Source of the DNA: Planctomycetota bacterium
GTDB lineage: Bacteria > Planctomycetota > Planctomycetia > Pirellulales > PNKZ01
Length of the DNA: 64,000 nt
Assembly: GCA_018242585.1 (NCBI GenBank)
Contig: JAFEBQ010000027.1
Span: 203,932-267,931, forward strand
Direction of reading: 5' to 3'
This document shows, in pieces, positions 44,384 through 53,276 of the stretch. The notes under the pieces were generated by a model. That model worked only from the letters and a program-made list of their open reading frames with translations, was not told where the DNA came from and did not search any database. Every line of letters begins with the position of its first letter. Position 1 is the stretch's first letter. The translations under genes and the position numbers were made by a program.

Positions 44384-45583
44384 ATGCAACCCGCTCGTAT
44401 CGCTCTGTTCACGGCCCTGGTGCTGGTGACGTTTGCCGTCCTGATGATCTACAGCTCGTCGAATGCCGCGCCTCCCGATGGAGCCAAGCACGACGCCAAG
44501 ACGGTCAGCGTCCATGTCTTCAACCGCGAAGGGAAGCTCGTCGGCCCGGTCAATTCGCCGCGCGTCGTCAAGACGCCCGCCGAGTGGAAAAAGCTGCTCA
44601 CGCCCGAGCAGTTCGCCGTCATCCGCAGCAAAGGGACCGAGCGGCCGTTCTGTGGCCGACTGCTCGATAACAAGGAGGAAGGGGTCTACACTTGCGTGGC
44701 GTGCGGCTTGCCGCTATTTGCGTCGGACTCGAAGTTCCACTCGGGCACCGGCTGGCCGAGCTTTTTTCAGCCCATTGGCAAAGGAAACGTGGCCGAGCGC
44801 GCCGATCACAGCCACGGCATGACGCGCACCGAGATCAACTGTGGACGCTGCGACGGGCACCTGGGACACGTATTTGACGACGGCCCGCGACCGACAGGGT
44901 TGCGGTTCTGCTTGAATTCGGAATCCTTGAACTTTACCCCGAGCACCAAGCTGGCCGAGTTGGCCGACCCGGCGGCCGAATCGGCCCCGTCAACCGGCAC
45001 GCCGGCCAAAGGAGTGAGCATGCAATCGTCGACCGAGACCGCGGTGTTTGCTGGCGGCTGCTTCTGGTGTACCGAGGCGGCCTTTGAACAATTGCTGGGG
45101 GTCGGCGACGTCGAAAGCGGCTACAGCGGCGGCTCGAAAGAAACGGCCAACTACCCGACCGTCTGCACCGGCGCGACCGGCCACGCCGAGGCGATTCGCA
45201 TCACCTACGACCCCAAGGTGATTCGCTTCGACCAGTTGCTGGACGTGTTTTTCGACGCCCACGATCCGACCCAGTTGAACCAGCAAGGACACGACATCGG
45301 CACACAGTACCGCTCGGCCGTGTTCTATGCCAACGAGCAGCAGAAGAAAGCGGTCGAGGACAAGATCGCGCAACTGACGGCAAAACATGCGTTCAAGAAA
45401 AAGATCGTCACCACGCTTGAGCCGCTCAAGGAGTTCTACCCTGCCGAGGTTTATCATCAGGATTACGCGCGGCTGAATCCGAACCAGCCGTACATCCTGT
45501 CGACGTCATATCCCAAGGCGTGCAAGGTTCGGGACAAGCATCCCGAGCTGATGAAGAAAAGCGACGTCGCCAAGGGACAGTAA
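44384..45583 (+). CDS. msrBA: Bifunctional methionine sulfoxide reductase, MsrB-MsrA order, exported or membrane-anchored
   Basis: 399 residues. An N-terminal hydrophobic segment (about 5-28) directs export or anchors the enzyme. The MsrB domain (about 60-195) has zinc sites C104-x-x-C107 and C153-x-x-C156 and the catalytic C176 in RFCLNS. After a short linker the MsrA domain (about 218-390) begins with GGCFWCTE, catalytic C226. The B-then-A order is the reverse of the common MsrA-MsrB fusions but known in several phyla. Together the domains reduce R- and S-methionine sulfoxide in the periplasm. A second MsrB follows 203 bases downstream. Confidence 0.92.
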   Translation: MQPARIALFTALVLVTFAVLMIYSSSNAAPPDGAKHDAKTVSVHVFNREGKLVGPVNSPRVVKTPAEWKKLLTPEQFAVIRSKGTERPFCGRLLDNKEEGVYTCVACGLPLFASDSKFHSGTGWPSFFQPIGKGNVAERADHSHGMTRTEINCGRCDGHLGHVFDDGPRPTGLRFCLNSESLNFTPSTKLAELADPAAESAPSTGTPAKGVSMQSSTETAVFAGGCFWCTEAAFEQLLGVGDVESGYSGGSKETANYPTVCTGATGHAEAIRITYDPKVIRFDQLLDVFFDAHDPTQLNQQGHDIGTQYRSAVFYANEQQKKAVEDKIAQLTAKHAFKKKIVTTLEPLKEFYPAEVYHQDYARLNPNQPYILSTSYPKACKVRDKHPELMKKSDVAKGQ

Positions 45584-45608
45584 GCTTTTCCCTTTAGCCG
45601 ACAGGCTA

Positions 45609-45727
45609 CACCTCTCCCTTTAAGGGAGAGGTCGCGAGCGCAGCGAGCGGGTGAGGGTAAAAACATTACTGGCCAATAACGTCTCTACCCTCCCCCTTAC
45701 CCCTCCCTGAAAGGGAGGGGTGTTTGC
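45609..45727. repeat. Intergenic hairpin repeat, GGGAGAAGG family, copy 4
   Basis: Begins CACCTCTCCCTTTAAGGGAG with the marker GCGAGCGCAGCGAGCGGGTG and ends CCCTCCCTGAAAGGGAGGGG. Together with copy 3 it brackets the msrB-msrA fusion gene. It shares CTCTACCCTCCCCC with copy 5. Confidence 0.7.
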
Positions 45728-45786
45728 GTGTTGGCACGCAGGCTCGAATCATTGTATCTGGCGCGCAAGATACGGAGCTTGAGTAG

Positions 45787-46278
45787 ATGATCCAGGTCCA
45801 CGTCTTCAACAGCCAAGGCGAGTTGGTCGGCCCGGTGGCGACCGAGAAGTTGTCGCTGACCAGCGCGCAGTGGCGCGAGCGGCTGACGCCCGAGCAGTTT
45901 CAAGTCTTGCGCAGCGCCGGCACCGAGCGGCCGTTTTGCGGCACGCTGCTCGACAACAAGCAGCAGGGGGTCTACGCCTGTGCCGGTTGCGGGCTGCCGC
46001 TGTTCTCGTCCGACGCCAAGTTCAATTCCGGCACCGGCTGGCCGAGCTTCTTTCAACCGATCGCGCCCGGCAATGTCAGCGAGCAGGTCGACGAAGGTCA
46101 CGGGATGATTCGCACCGAAATCAACTGCGCGCGCTGCGACGGGCACCTAGGGCACGTCTTTGACGACGGCCCGCGGCCAACGGGGCTGCGGTTCTGCTTG
46201 AACTCGGCGTCGTTGAACTTCACGCCCAGCGAGCAGTTGAGCAAGCTGGCCGACCCGCTGGTGGCGACGGCCGATTGA
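45787..46278 (+). CDS. msrB: Methionine-R-sulfoxide reductase B, cytosolic
   Basis: 163 residues, MsrB domain only, with no signal peptide. Zinc ligands C65-x-x-C68 and C114-x-x-C117; catalytic C137 in RFCLNS. The protein is closely similar along its length to the MsrB half of the preceding fusion (for example [41 protein letters not shown]), so the two probably arose by tandem duplication. One copy acts outside and this one inside the cell, which is inferred from the leader. Confidence 0.93.
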   Translation: MIQVHVFNSQGELVGPVATEKLSLTSAQWRERLTPEQFQVLRSAGTERPFCGTLLDNKQQGVYACAGCGLPLFSSDAKFNSGTGWPSFFQPIAPGNVSEQVDEGHGMIRTEINCARCDGHLGHVFDDGPRPTGLRFCLNSASLNFTPSEQLSKLADPLVATAD

Positions 46279-46369
46279 AGCTCCTTGGCGGGGTTCCGGT
46301 GGCGATTTCGCCAATTCCTGGTAGCCAACCGGCGGCCAATGGAATAGGCTAAGGTCGCCTACCCGCCAA

Positions 46370-47374
46370 ATGAATTCACTTCCCGGCCTGCCGCTCATGC
46401 CCCGCCTGCCCATCATTTCGCGCTCTCTTTGCCCATTCCTGGGACGAATCACCGCCGCGGCGCGTACGCTTGCCACGTTAGCGCTGGTCTCCTTGTCCTT
46501 TGCCACCACCGTCATCGCCGTCGAGTTCCCCAAAGAACTCACCGAGTTCGAGCCCGCCGAAGCCAGCCCCATCTTCACCGGCGCCGGCCCCGGCCACTGG
46601 GACGTCAAGATTCGCGAACGCGGCTACATCGTCCGCGAAGGTGGCCAGTATCGAATGTGGTACACCGGGTACGACGGCCAAAAACCTTCGATCAAGCTGT
46701 TGGGCTACGCCACCAGCGATGACGGCCTGAGCTGGACGCGCTGGCCGCGAAACCCGCTCGTCCGCGACCATTGGGTCGAAGACATGCAGGTTCTCCGCGT
46801 CGGCGATACCTGGTACATGGTGGCCGAGGGGCTGAACGACCTTGCCGAGTTGCTGACCTCGCGCGATGGAGTCGAATGGAAGCTGCACGGCTCGCTCGAC
46901 GTGCGGCGCGTGAATGGCCAGCCGATCGAACCCGGCCCGTACGGCACGCCGACCCTCTGGCGCGAGCGCGACAAGTGGTACTTGTACTACGAGCGGCGCG
47001 ACGCCGGCATCTGGCTGGCGACTTCGACCGATCTGAAGACCTGGACGAACACCAGCGACGAGCCGGTCATCGCCCGCGGGCCAACGCCCTACGATCAATA
47101 CGCCGTGGCGATGAACCAGGTCGTGAAGTACCAGGGACGTTACTACGCGGTCTACCACGCGGCCGACACGCCCGAGTGGAAGCGATGGTCGACGAACCTG
47201 GCGGCCAGCGACGACTTGATCCACTGGGAAAAGTATCCCGGCAATCCGCTGGTGATGAACGAATCGAGTGGCATCCTGGTCGACGACGGCCAGAAGTTCC
47301 GGCTGTACACCATGCACGACCAGGTCCGCGTGCGCTACTCGAAGCACACGCCCGCGGCGCGCCTCAATCAATAA
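46370..47374 (+). CDS. Exported five-bladed beta-propeller protein (GH43/GH32-like fold)
   Basis: 334 residues with a long signal region (first about 50 residues, basic then hydrophobic, ending TTVIA). Repeated blade motifs follow: YRMWYTGYDGQ, GYATSDDGLSWTRWP, WYLYYERRDAGIWLATSTDLKTW (in pieces), RYYAVYHAADTPEWKRW and FRLYTMHDQVRVRYS. The pattern Y.M.Y...D....I..A.S.D...W is typical of GH43/GH32/GH130-like propellers. The catalytic acids could not be placed by eye, so hydrolase activity is not claimed. It lies 12 bases before the DUF5009 gene on the same strand, so they probably share a transcript. Confidence 0.72.
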   Translation: MNSLPGLPLMPRLPIISRSLCPFLGRITAAARTLATLALVSLSFATTVIAVEFPKELTEFEPAEASPIFTGAGPGHWDVKIRERGYIVREGGQYRMWYTGYDGQKPSIKLLGYATSDDGLSWTRWPRNPLVRDHWVEDMQVLRVGDTWYMVAEGLNDLAELLTSRDGVEWKLHGSLDVRRVNGQPIEPGPYGTPTLWRERDKWYLYYERRDAGIWLATSTDLKTWTNTSDEPVIARGPTPYDQYAVAMNQVVKYQGRYYAVYHAADTPEWKRWSTNLAASDDLIHWEKYPGNPLVMNESSGILVDDGQKFRLYTMHDQVRVRYSKHTPAARLNQ

Positions 47375-47386
47375 CTCGGTGACATC

Positions 47387-48739
47387 ATGGCGGAATCCAC
47401 GTTGCTCGAACGTCCGACCCAACCGCCCGCCAAGCCCGCCAGCAGCCCGGCGGCGAATCCTCCGGTCACGGCCGCTGGGCAAGAGCGATTACTGTCGCTC
47501 GACGCCTATCGTGGCCTGATCATGACGGCCCTAATGTTCAATGGCTTTGGCCTGGCGGCTGCGGCCAAGAATCATGTGGCCCTGAACCAAGCGGCCCATG
47601 AGCCGATCGCCTTTTGGAGCGCCGTGCAGTACCAGTTCAGCCATGTCGAGTGGCGGGGCTGCGCGTTCTGGGATCTGATCCAGCCGTCGTTCATGTTCAT
47701 GGTCGGCGTGTCGATGGCCTATTCGTATCTGAAGCGTCAGCAGCAAGGCGCGTCGTGGATCGGCATGTTCGCCCACGCTTGCTGGCGGGCCGTGATCCTG
47801 GTCGCTCTAGGTGTATTTCTCACCTCGGGCAGTGCGTCAGCGACCGAGTGGCAGTTTATGAATGTGCTGTCGCAGATCGGCTTGGGCTATCCGTTCCTTT
47901 ATTTGATGTGGCGGCGGCCAACGTGGCTGCAAGGCGTGGTGGCGGCGGTGCTGTTGGTCGGCGCTTGGATCGCCTACGCCACGTACCCGACGCAAGGAAT
48001 CAACTTCGAGACGGGCAACCCCAAGGCCGGCGTCACGGCCCAGTGGGCGCAAGCGCATCTCGAATCGCTCCCACCGGTCTGGCACAAGAACGCCAACGTC
48101 GGCCAGGCCGTCGACCTGAAAGTCCTGAACGAACTCCCGCGCGGCAAGCCGTTCGAGTTCAACGCCGGCGGCTATCAGACCATCAATTTCATCACTTCGC
48201 TGGCCACGATGATCTTTGGTCTGATGTGCGGCGAGTTGCTGCGAACGTCTCGCTCGCCGTCGCAAAAAACAATCATGCTCGTCGCGGCCGGCCTTGGCGG
48301 ATTGGGCTTGGGGCTCATCTGCTCGCAATTGGGCTGCCCGCTGGTGAAGCGCATCTGGACGCCGTCGTGGGCGCTGTTTTCGACCGGCTGGTGCTGCTTG
48401 ATGCTGGCCGGGTTCTACATGGTGATCGACGTGCTCAAGTGGCGCTGGTGGACGTTCCCGCTGATCGTGGTGGGGATGAACTCGATTGCCAGCTACCTCT
48501 TGGGCCAACTCCTGAAGCCGTGGATGTTGAAGACGTTGCAAACCCACCTGGGGAGCGAATCGGCCGGTAAGCTGCTGTTTGGCTGGACTGGCAAGTTCGA
48601 CGCGGCCGCCGTAAAGCACGGCATCTTTGGCCTGGTGCCGGCCGCCGATTTGCCCATTCTGCAAAACGTCCTGGTCGGGCTGGTGTTCTGGCTGGTGCTG
48701 TTGTGGATGTATCGCCGCAAGATCTTTTTGCGCATCTAA
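47387..48739 (+). CDS. DUF5009/heparan-alpha-glucosaminide N-acetyltransferase-like membrane acyltransferase
   Basis: 450 residues with about ten membrane helices. RLLSLDAYRGLIMTALMFNG near residue 35 is the entry motif of the HGSNAT/NagX group. In that group a membrane enzyme carries an acetyl group from cytoplasmic acetyl-CoA to a sugar amine on the other side. Later motifs FWDLIQPSFMFMVGVSMAYS and WTFPLIVVGMNSIASYLLGQ (in pieces) agree. A Pro/Ala-rich N-terminal tail (about 25 residues) is cytoplasmic. It overlaps no gene but is 12 bases after the propeller gene, suggesting amino-sugar processing together; this is inference. Confidence 0.85.
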   Translation: MAESTLLERPTQPPAKPASSPAANPPVTAAGQERLLSLDAYRGLIMTALMFNGFGLAAAAKNHVALNQAAHEPIAFWSAVQYQFSHVEWRGCAFWDLIQPSFMFMVGVSMAYSYLKRQQQGASWIGMFAHACWRAVILVALGVFLTSGSASATEWQFMNVLSQIGLGYPFLYLMWRRPTWLQGVVAAVLLVGAWIAYATYPTQGINFETGNPKAGVTAQWAQAHLESLPPVWHKNANVGQAVDLKVLNELPRGKPFEFNAGGYQTINFITSLATMIFGLMCGELLRTSRSPSQKTIMLVAAGLGGLGLGLICSQLGCPLVKRIWTPSWALFSTGWCCLMLAGFYMVIDVLKWRWWTFPLIVVGMNSIASYLLGQLLKPWMLKTLQTHLGSESAGKLLFGWTGKFDAAAVKHGIFGLVPAADLPILQNVLVGLVFWLVLLWMYRRKIFLRI

Positions 48740-48808
48740 CGGCGCGCATACCGCGCCTGACCCTCCTACCTAATTCGCTTCGACTCGAACGTATCGGCGC
48801 CTTTGAAA

Positions 48809-49285
48809 ATGTCTTCGCTGGTCATCCGCACCTATCGACCTGACGACCTGGCAGCCCTCAAACGGTTGACGGTCGAGTCGTTTGGCGAGGTGACACTCGA
48901 GCAAGACGTCGAGCGCGTGCTGGGCGTGTTGAACGAACATGATTGGCGCTGGCGCAAAGCCCGGCACATCGACGAAGACGTCGCAGCCAACCCCGCCGGC
49001 GTGTTCGTGGCCGAGTCCGCCGGCGCGGTTGTCGGCTACGTCACCACCCGCGTCGATCGCGAGGCCGGCAAGGGACGCATTCCCAACCTGGCCGTGTCGG
49101 CCGAAATGCGCGGCCAGGGACTCGGTCGCCAGTTGGTTGAATACGCGCTCGATTATTTCCGCCGCGAGGGGCTGGCGTACGCCATGATCGAAACGATGGC
49201 CCAAAACGCGGTCGGCAACCGGCTTTATCCATCATGCGGGTTCATCGAAGTCGCCCGCCAGGTCCATTTCGCCCGCAAACTGTAA
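48809..49285 (+). CDS. GNAT family N-acetyltransferase
   Basis: 158 residues. The acetyl-CoA loop RGQGLGRQLV is at 101-110, preceded by the beta strand IPNLAVSAEM and followed by MIETMAQNAVGNRLYPSCGF. This matches the RimI/single-domain GNAT core. ATG at 48809 is preferred to TTG at 48803. The target could be an amine on a protein, sugar or small molecule. It precedes the beta-helix gene by 12 bases. Confidence 0.87.
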   Translation: MSSLVIRTYRPDDLAALKRLTVESFGEVTLEQDVERVLGVLNEHDWRWRKARHIDEDVAANPAGVFVAESAGAVVGYVTTRVDREAGKGRIPNLAVSAEMRGQGLGRQLVEYALDYFRREGLAYAMIETMAQNAVGNRLYPSCGFIEVARQVHFARKL

Positions 49286-49297
49286 GGAACTCCCACG

Positions 49298-50524
49298 ATG
49301 TCAACCGCCCGATTCTCAATCGCTTGTGTCGTAGTCGTTGCGGCCGCTGCTTTGGCCGCCCACTGGTCGACTAGTCAGGCGCAACAAGCTCCGGCCAGCG
49401 GTCGCTTGCCCGGCGCGGTCGCCACGATCGACGCCGCCAATTACCCGTCGATCCAAGCGGCGATCGACGCCTTGCCCAAGACCGGCGGCGTGGTCCAATT
49501 GCCGGCCGGCACGTTTGAGATCAACGAGCCGCTAGTAGTCGAACAAGAAGACACGCTCCTGATCGGCCAGGGGACCGGCACCAACATCAAGAACGTGAAC
49601 ACCGCCGGCAAGTCGACCCTTGTCATTCGCCCCAAAGGGTACGCCGAGAACAAGAAGGCCCGCGTCTGGCGCGTGCAGGTGCAGAACCTCCGCCTGACCG
49701 GCAACGAGAAATGCGGCCACGGTATCGACGCCACCGGCATCAACGAAATCTTCCTGAATGGCATTACCGTCAGCTACCACGGCGGTCACGGCATCCGTCT
49801 GGATCAATGCTACGAAGACCCGCGCGTTTGCAATTCGTTGATTACTTACAACAAGCAAAGCGGGCTCGAGATCCTGGGCGGGCACGACATCGTCGTGGCG
49901 GCCAATCACTTCGAAGAGAACTTGGACGCGGTTCGCTGCCTGGACAGCTTCAACCTGTGCATGTCGGGTAACAACGTGGACGATCACCTGCGCCATGGCG
50001 TGGTCATCGAGAACACCTACGGGTCGATCGTGTCGAGCAACATGATCGAGGAATGCGAAGACACCGCCATCATCCTCGATCGGGACTGCTACGGGATCAC
50101 CCTGGCGGCCAACGTGATCGCCCACCACAAGAAGGGAGGCATCGACCTGCGCGACGCCCACGGTTGCTCGGTCACTGGCAATAGCTTCCCGCTGGTCTGG
50201 GCCCGGGCGCTGGCGGTTGGACCCGAGAGCGATCGAATCACAATCACCGGCAACACCTTCAGCGACAGCTACGTCGGCCAAGGGCGAGTCTTCCGCACCG
50301 ATAAGCAACCATCGAGCGGCATCATCCTGGACTCGACCACCGACATCGTGATCACGGGCAACACCTTCGCCGGCCTGCAAACCAAGGCCGTCGAGCTAGC
50401 GGGTAAGCCAAGCCGCCGGGTGACGTTCACCGGCAATGTGTTGACCGACGTTGACAGCGACGTGTCGAAGCTGGTCGACTCGCAAGTCAGCAGCAACATC
50501 ACCAGCGCGTCGCCCGCCCAGTGA
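49298..50524 (+). CDS. Exported right-handed beta-helix (pectate-lyase-like) protein
   Basis: 408 residues with a signal peptide (about 1-29, ending TSQAQ). A polysaccharide-lyase-like opening DAANYPSIQAAIDALPKTGG (residues 46-65) leads to regular coils with N-V/I-x-x-N repeats, for example HDIVVAANHFEENLDAV, NLCMSGNNVDDHLRHG, YGSIVSSNMIEE, YGITLAANVIAHH and DRITITGNTF. This is the PL6/GH28-like or parallel beta-helix repeat (PbH1) pattern. No catalytic acid or Lys/Arg cluster was identified, so it may bind or cut a polysaccharide. It belongs to the plus-strand run of exported genes. Confidence 0.82.
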   Translation: MSTARFSIACVVVVAAAALAAHWSTSQAQQAPASGRLPGAVATIDAANYPSIQAAIDALPKTGGVVQLPAGTFEINEPLVVEQEDTLLIGQGTGTNIKNVNTAGKSTLVIRPKGYAENKKARVWRVQVQNLRLTGNEKCGHGIDATGINEIFLNGITVSYHGGHGIRLDQCYEDPRVCNSLITYNKQSGLEILGGHDIVVAANHFEENLDAVRCLDSFNLCMSGNNVDDHLRHGVVIENTYGSIVSSNMIEECEDTAIILDRDCYGITLAANVIAHHKKGGIDLRDAHGCSVTGNSFPLVWARALAVGPESDRITITGNTFSDSYVGQGRVFRTDKQPSSGIILDSTTDIVITGNTFAGLQTKAVELAGKPSRRVTFTGNVLTDVDSDVSKLVDSQVSSNITSASPAQ

Positions 50525-50536
50525 AAATTGAGGCTT

Positions 50537-50654
50537 ACACTTCTCCCTCCCAGGGAAAGGTCGGCGAGCGCAGCGAGTCGGGTGAGGGTAGAAATGTTGC
50601 GGCTAATGACGTCTCTACCCTCCCCCAGCCCCTCCCTGTCAGGGAGAGGTGTTA
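50537..50654. repeat. Intergenic hairpin repeat, GGGAGAAGG family, copy 5
   Basis: Begins TACACTTCTCCCTCCCAGGG with GCGAGCGCAGCGAGTCGGGT and ends CCCTCCCTGTCAGGGAGAGG. It is closest to copy 4. It begins about 12 bases after the beta-helix stop codon and may separate that gene from the next transcription unit. Confidence 0.7.
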
Positions 50655-50706
50655 TTCGCTCGGCTTGCCAGGCGACCGAACATGGCAACCTTTGGTCTGG
50701 GCACGA

Positions 50707-50712
50707 TATAAT
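50707..50712 (+). promoter_or_regulatory. Candidate -10 box before the DUF1549/1553 operon
   Basis: A perfect TATAAT lies 45 bases before the start codon. No consensus -35 stands at the right distance, but this is the only such hexamer in the 232-base gap and would make 50757 the first gene of the 50.8-59 kb unit. Confidence 0.35.
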
Positions 50713-50756
50713 GGTGACGCCCTCCTACCGGACTTAGCCCCGTCCAGTTCCCGCCA

Positions 50757-53273
50757 ATGAAATCAGTCGCTGTTCTCTTGTTGCTGATTTGTGCCGCACC
50801 GCTGGCGGCTGCCGAACCGGTGCGCTATGAGCAGGATATTCACCCCTTGCTGGCGGCGCATTGCGTCAAGTGCCACGGCCCCGACAAGCAGCAAGCCGAG
50901 TTGCGGGTCGATTCGGTCGCCGGACTGACCACGGGCGGCAACACCGGACCAGCGATCATTCCTGGCAAGAGCGTCGAGAGTCTGCTGATCGAAGCGGTCG
51001 CCGGCGGGGACGACGCCTCGCCGATGCCCCCCGAGGGGCCGCGACTCAAGCCGACCGAGATCGCGCTGCTGAAGCAATGGATCGATCAAGGGGCCAAGGG
51101 CCCGACCGTCGAGGCGCCAGCCGCCGCCAAGCCGGTGGTCAGCAAGCACTGGGCCTATCAACCGATCGCCAACCCCGCGCCCCCGACAACGAAGCAAGCC
51201 ACCTGGGCCCGCAACCCGATCGACCAGTTCGTTCTGGCGAAGGTCGAAGCGGCTGGCCTCGCCCCCTCGCCCGAGGCCGATCGCTCGACGCTGTTGCGCC
51301 GCCTTTCGCTCGATCTGACCGGCTTGCCGCCGACGCCCGAGGAGCTTGACGCCTTTTTGTCCGATACATCGGCCGGAGCTTACGAAGCCGCGGTCGAACG
51401 CCTGCTCGCGTCGCCTCACTATGGCGAGCATTGGGGGCGCTATTGGCTCGACGCCGCCCGCTATGCCGACTCGAACGGCTACACGATCGACAGCGCGCGG
51501 ACGATGTGGAAATACCGCGATTGGGTCATTGACGCCATTAATCGGGATTTGCCGTTTGACCAGTTCACGGTCGAGCAATTAGCCGGCGACATGTTGCCCG
51601 ACGCCACGATCGACCAGCGCGTGGCCACCGGCTTTCATCGCAACACACTGCGCAACGAGGAAGGTGGCACCGACCAGGAACAATTCCGCGTCGAAGCGGT
51701 GGTCGACCGCGTCAGCACGACCGGCAGCGTGTTCCTGGGGCTGACGCTCGGCTGTGCCCGGTGTCACGACCACAAATACGACGCCATCTCGCAGCGCGAG
51801 TTTTATCAGTACTTCGCCATCTTCAATAACGCCGACGAGCCGGCCTTGCCCTTGCCGACCAATCAGCAAACCAAGGAAGAACCGGCCATTGCCGCTGAGA
51901 TCGCCCAAACCGAAAAACGTCTGGCCGACGTCGATCAGAGCGGCATCGGCCGGCAAAAGGACTGGGAAGCGCGGTTATTGGCCGAGGTCGATCTACTGGC
52001 CGGTGATAACAAATCTCCGGAAGTGCTGGCGGTGCTGAGTCCGATGATGATCACGCTGCGCGTCGCGCCCGATAAGCGATCGGCGGCCCAGGTGAAACTC
52101 CTGCGCGATGAGTTCCAGAAGCACGATTCCGAGCGGATTCCGGTGATGCAGGCCCTCAACGACCTGAAAGAGCGCCACAAACAACTCAAGGCCAAGGTCA
52201 CGACAGCCCTAGTGATGCGCGAGCGGGCCGAGCCGCGCGTGACGCACGTTCACCTCCGCGGCGATTTCCTCCGCCCCGGCGCGGTCGTGCAACCCAACGT
52301 GATGGCCGTGTTGCCTCGCTTGGAACATGAAGGCAAGTCCGCGAGTCGGCTCGACTTTGCCCGCTGGCTGATCGGCAAACAGAACCCGCTCACCGCGCGG
52401 GTGACGGTCAATCGGGTCTGGCAGCGCTACTTTGGCCAAGGAATCGTCGGCACGGAAAACGACTTTGGCGTGCAAGGGGACCGGCCGACCCACCCCGAGC
52501 TGCTCGACTGGCTGGCCACGCGGTTCATGCAACAAGGCTGGAGCATGAAACAACTGCACCGTCTGATCGTCACCAGCGCCACGTACCGGCAATCGTCCCA
52601 CGCTCGAGCCGACATCGCGCAGAAGGATCCGTACAACAAGCTGCTCGCGCGCCAAGCGCGCCTGCGACTCGAAGCCGAGATGATTCGTGACGCGGCCCTG
52701 GTCAGCAGCGGGCTGTTGTCGCGCGAGGTCGGCGGCCCGGGCGTTTACCCACCGCAACCCAAAGCGATGTTCAGCTTCACCCAGACCGCCAAGTATTGGG
52801 CCGAGAGCAAGGACGAAGACCGCTACCGCCGCGCGATGTACACCTTTTTCTGGCGGTCGAGCCCTTATCCGTTCTTGACCGTCTTTGACGCGCCGGACGC
52901 CAATACGACGTGTACGCGGCGGGTGCGCTCGAACACGCCGCTACAGGCCCTGACACTGGCCAATGACCCGGCCTTTGTCGAGTTCGCCGTGGCGCTGGCG
53001 GCGCGGATGTTGAACACTTCGGCCAAGGACGACATCGCGCGTGTGCGGGCCGGCGCTCGGTTCACACTGTCGCGCGATCCGACGGAAGCAGAGGAAAAGA
53101 CGCTCGTTGACTATTTGAAAAAGCAGCGCCAATCCTTCGTCGCCAAGCCCGACGCCGCGCGCCAAGTTGCGGCCGGCAAGGCGTTGGCCGGTTTTGAGCC
53201 GGTCGAAGCGGCCTCTTGGGTCGGCGTCGGCCGCGTGCTGCTAAATCTGGATGAATTCGTGACGCGAGAGTGA
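50757..53273 (+). CDS. Planctomycete cytochrome c/DUF1549/DUF1553 protein
   Basis: 838 residues. Signal peptide: MKSVAVLLLLICAAPLAAAE. A single-heme PSCyt1-type domain follows with C36-V-K-C39-H40 in AAHCVKCHGPDKQQ. DUF1549 spans about 160-370 (NPIDQFVLAKVEAAGLAPS, LSLDLTGLPPTPEELDAFL and RCHDHKYDAISQREFY, in pieces), including a second CxxCH as CARCHDH near residue 338. DUF1553 spans about 535-800 (RLDFARWLIGKQNPLTARVTVNRVWQ in pieces, then RVRSNTPLQALTLANDPAF). Heme attachment implies the periplasm or beyond. The molecular reaction of this family is unknown. The DUF1501 gene begins 3 bases after its stop. Confidence 0.9.
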   Translation: MKSVAVLLLLICAAPLAAAEPVRYEQDIHPLLAAHCVKCHGPDKQQAELRVDSVAGLTTGGNTGPAIIPGKSVESLLIEAVAGGDDASPMPPEGPRLKPTEIALLKQWIDQGAKGPTVEAPAAAKPVVSKHWAYQPIANPAPPTTKQATWARNPIDQFVLAKVEAAGLAPSPEADRSTLLRRLSLDLTGLPPTPEELDAFLSDTSAGAYEAAVERLLASPHYGEHWGRYWLDAARYADSNGYTIDSARTMWKYRDWVIDAINRDLPFDQFTVEQLAGDMLPDATIDQRVATGFHRNTLRNEEGGTDQEQFRVEAVVDRVSTTGSVFLGLTLGCARCHDHKYDAISQREFYQYFAIFNNADEPALPLPTNQQTKEEPAIAAEIAQTEKRLADVDQSGIGRQKDWEARLLAEVDLLAGDNKSPEVLAVLSPMMITLRVAPDKRSAAQVKLLRDEFQKHDSERIPVMQALNDLKERHKQLKAKVTTALVMRERAEPRVTHVHLRGDFLRPGAVVQPNVMAVLPRLEHEGKSASRLDFARWLIGKQNPLTARVTVNRVWQRYFGQGIVGTENDFGVQGDRPTHPELLDWLATRFMQQGWSMKQLHRLIVTSATYRQSSHARADIAQKDPYNKLLARQARLRLEAEMIRDAALVSSGLLSREVGGPGVYPPQPKAMFSFTQTAKYWAESKDEDRYRRAMYTFFWRSSPYPFLTVFDAPDANTTCTRRVRSNTPLQALTLANDPAFVEFAVALAARMLNTSAKDDIARVRAGARFTLSRDPTEAEEKTLVDYLKKQRQSFVAKPDAARQVAAGKALAGFEPVEAASWVGVGRVLLNLDEFVTRE

Positions 53274-53276
53274 CGT

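Noticed and set aside
28025-50654. CRISPR array from the recurring hairpin repeats
   Set aside because: Copies are 1 to 12 kb apart, lie singly between genes and have no spacer pattern or cas genes.
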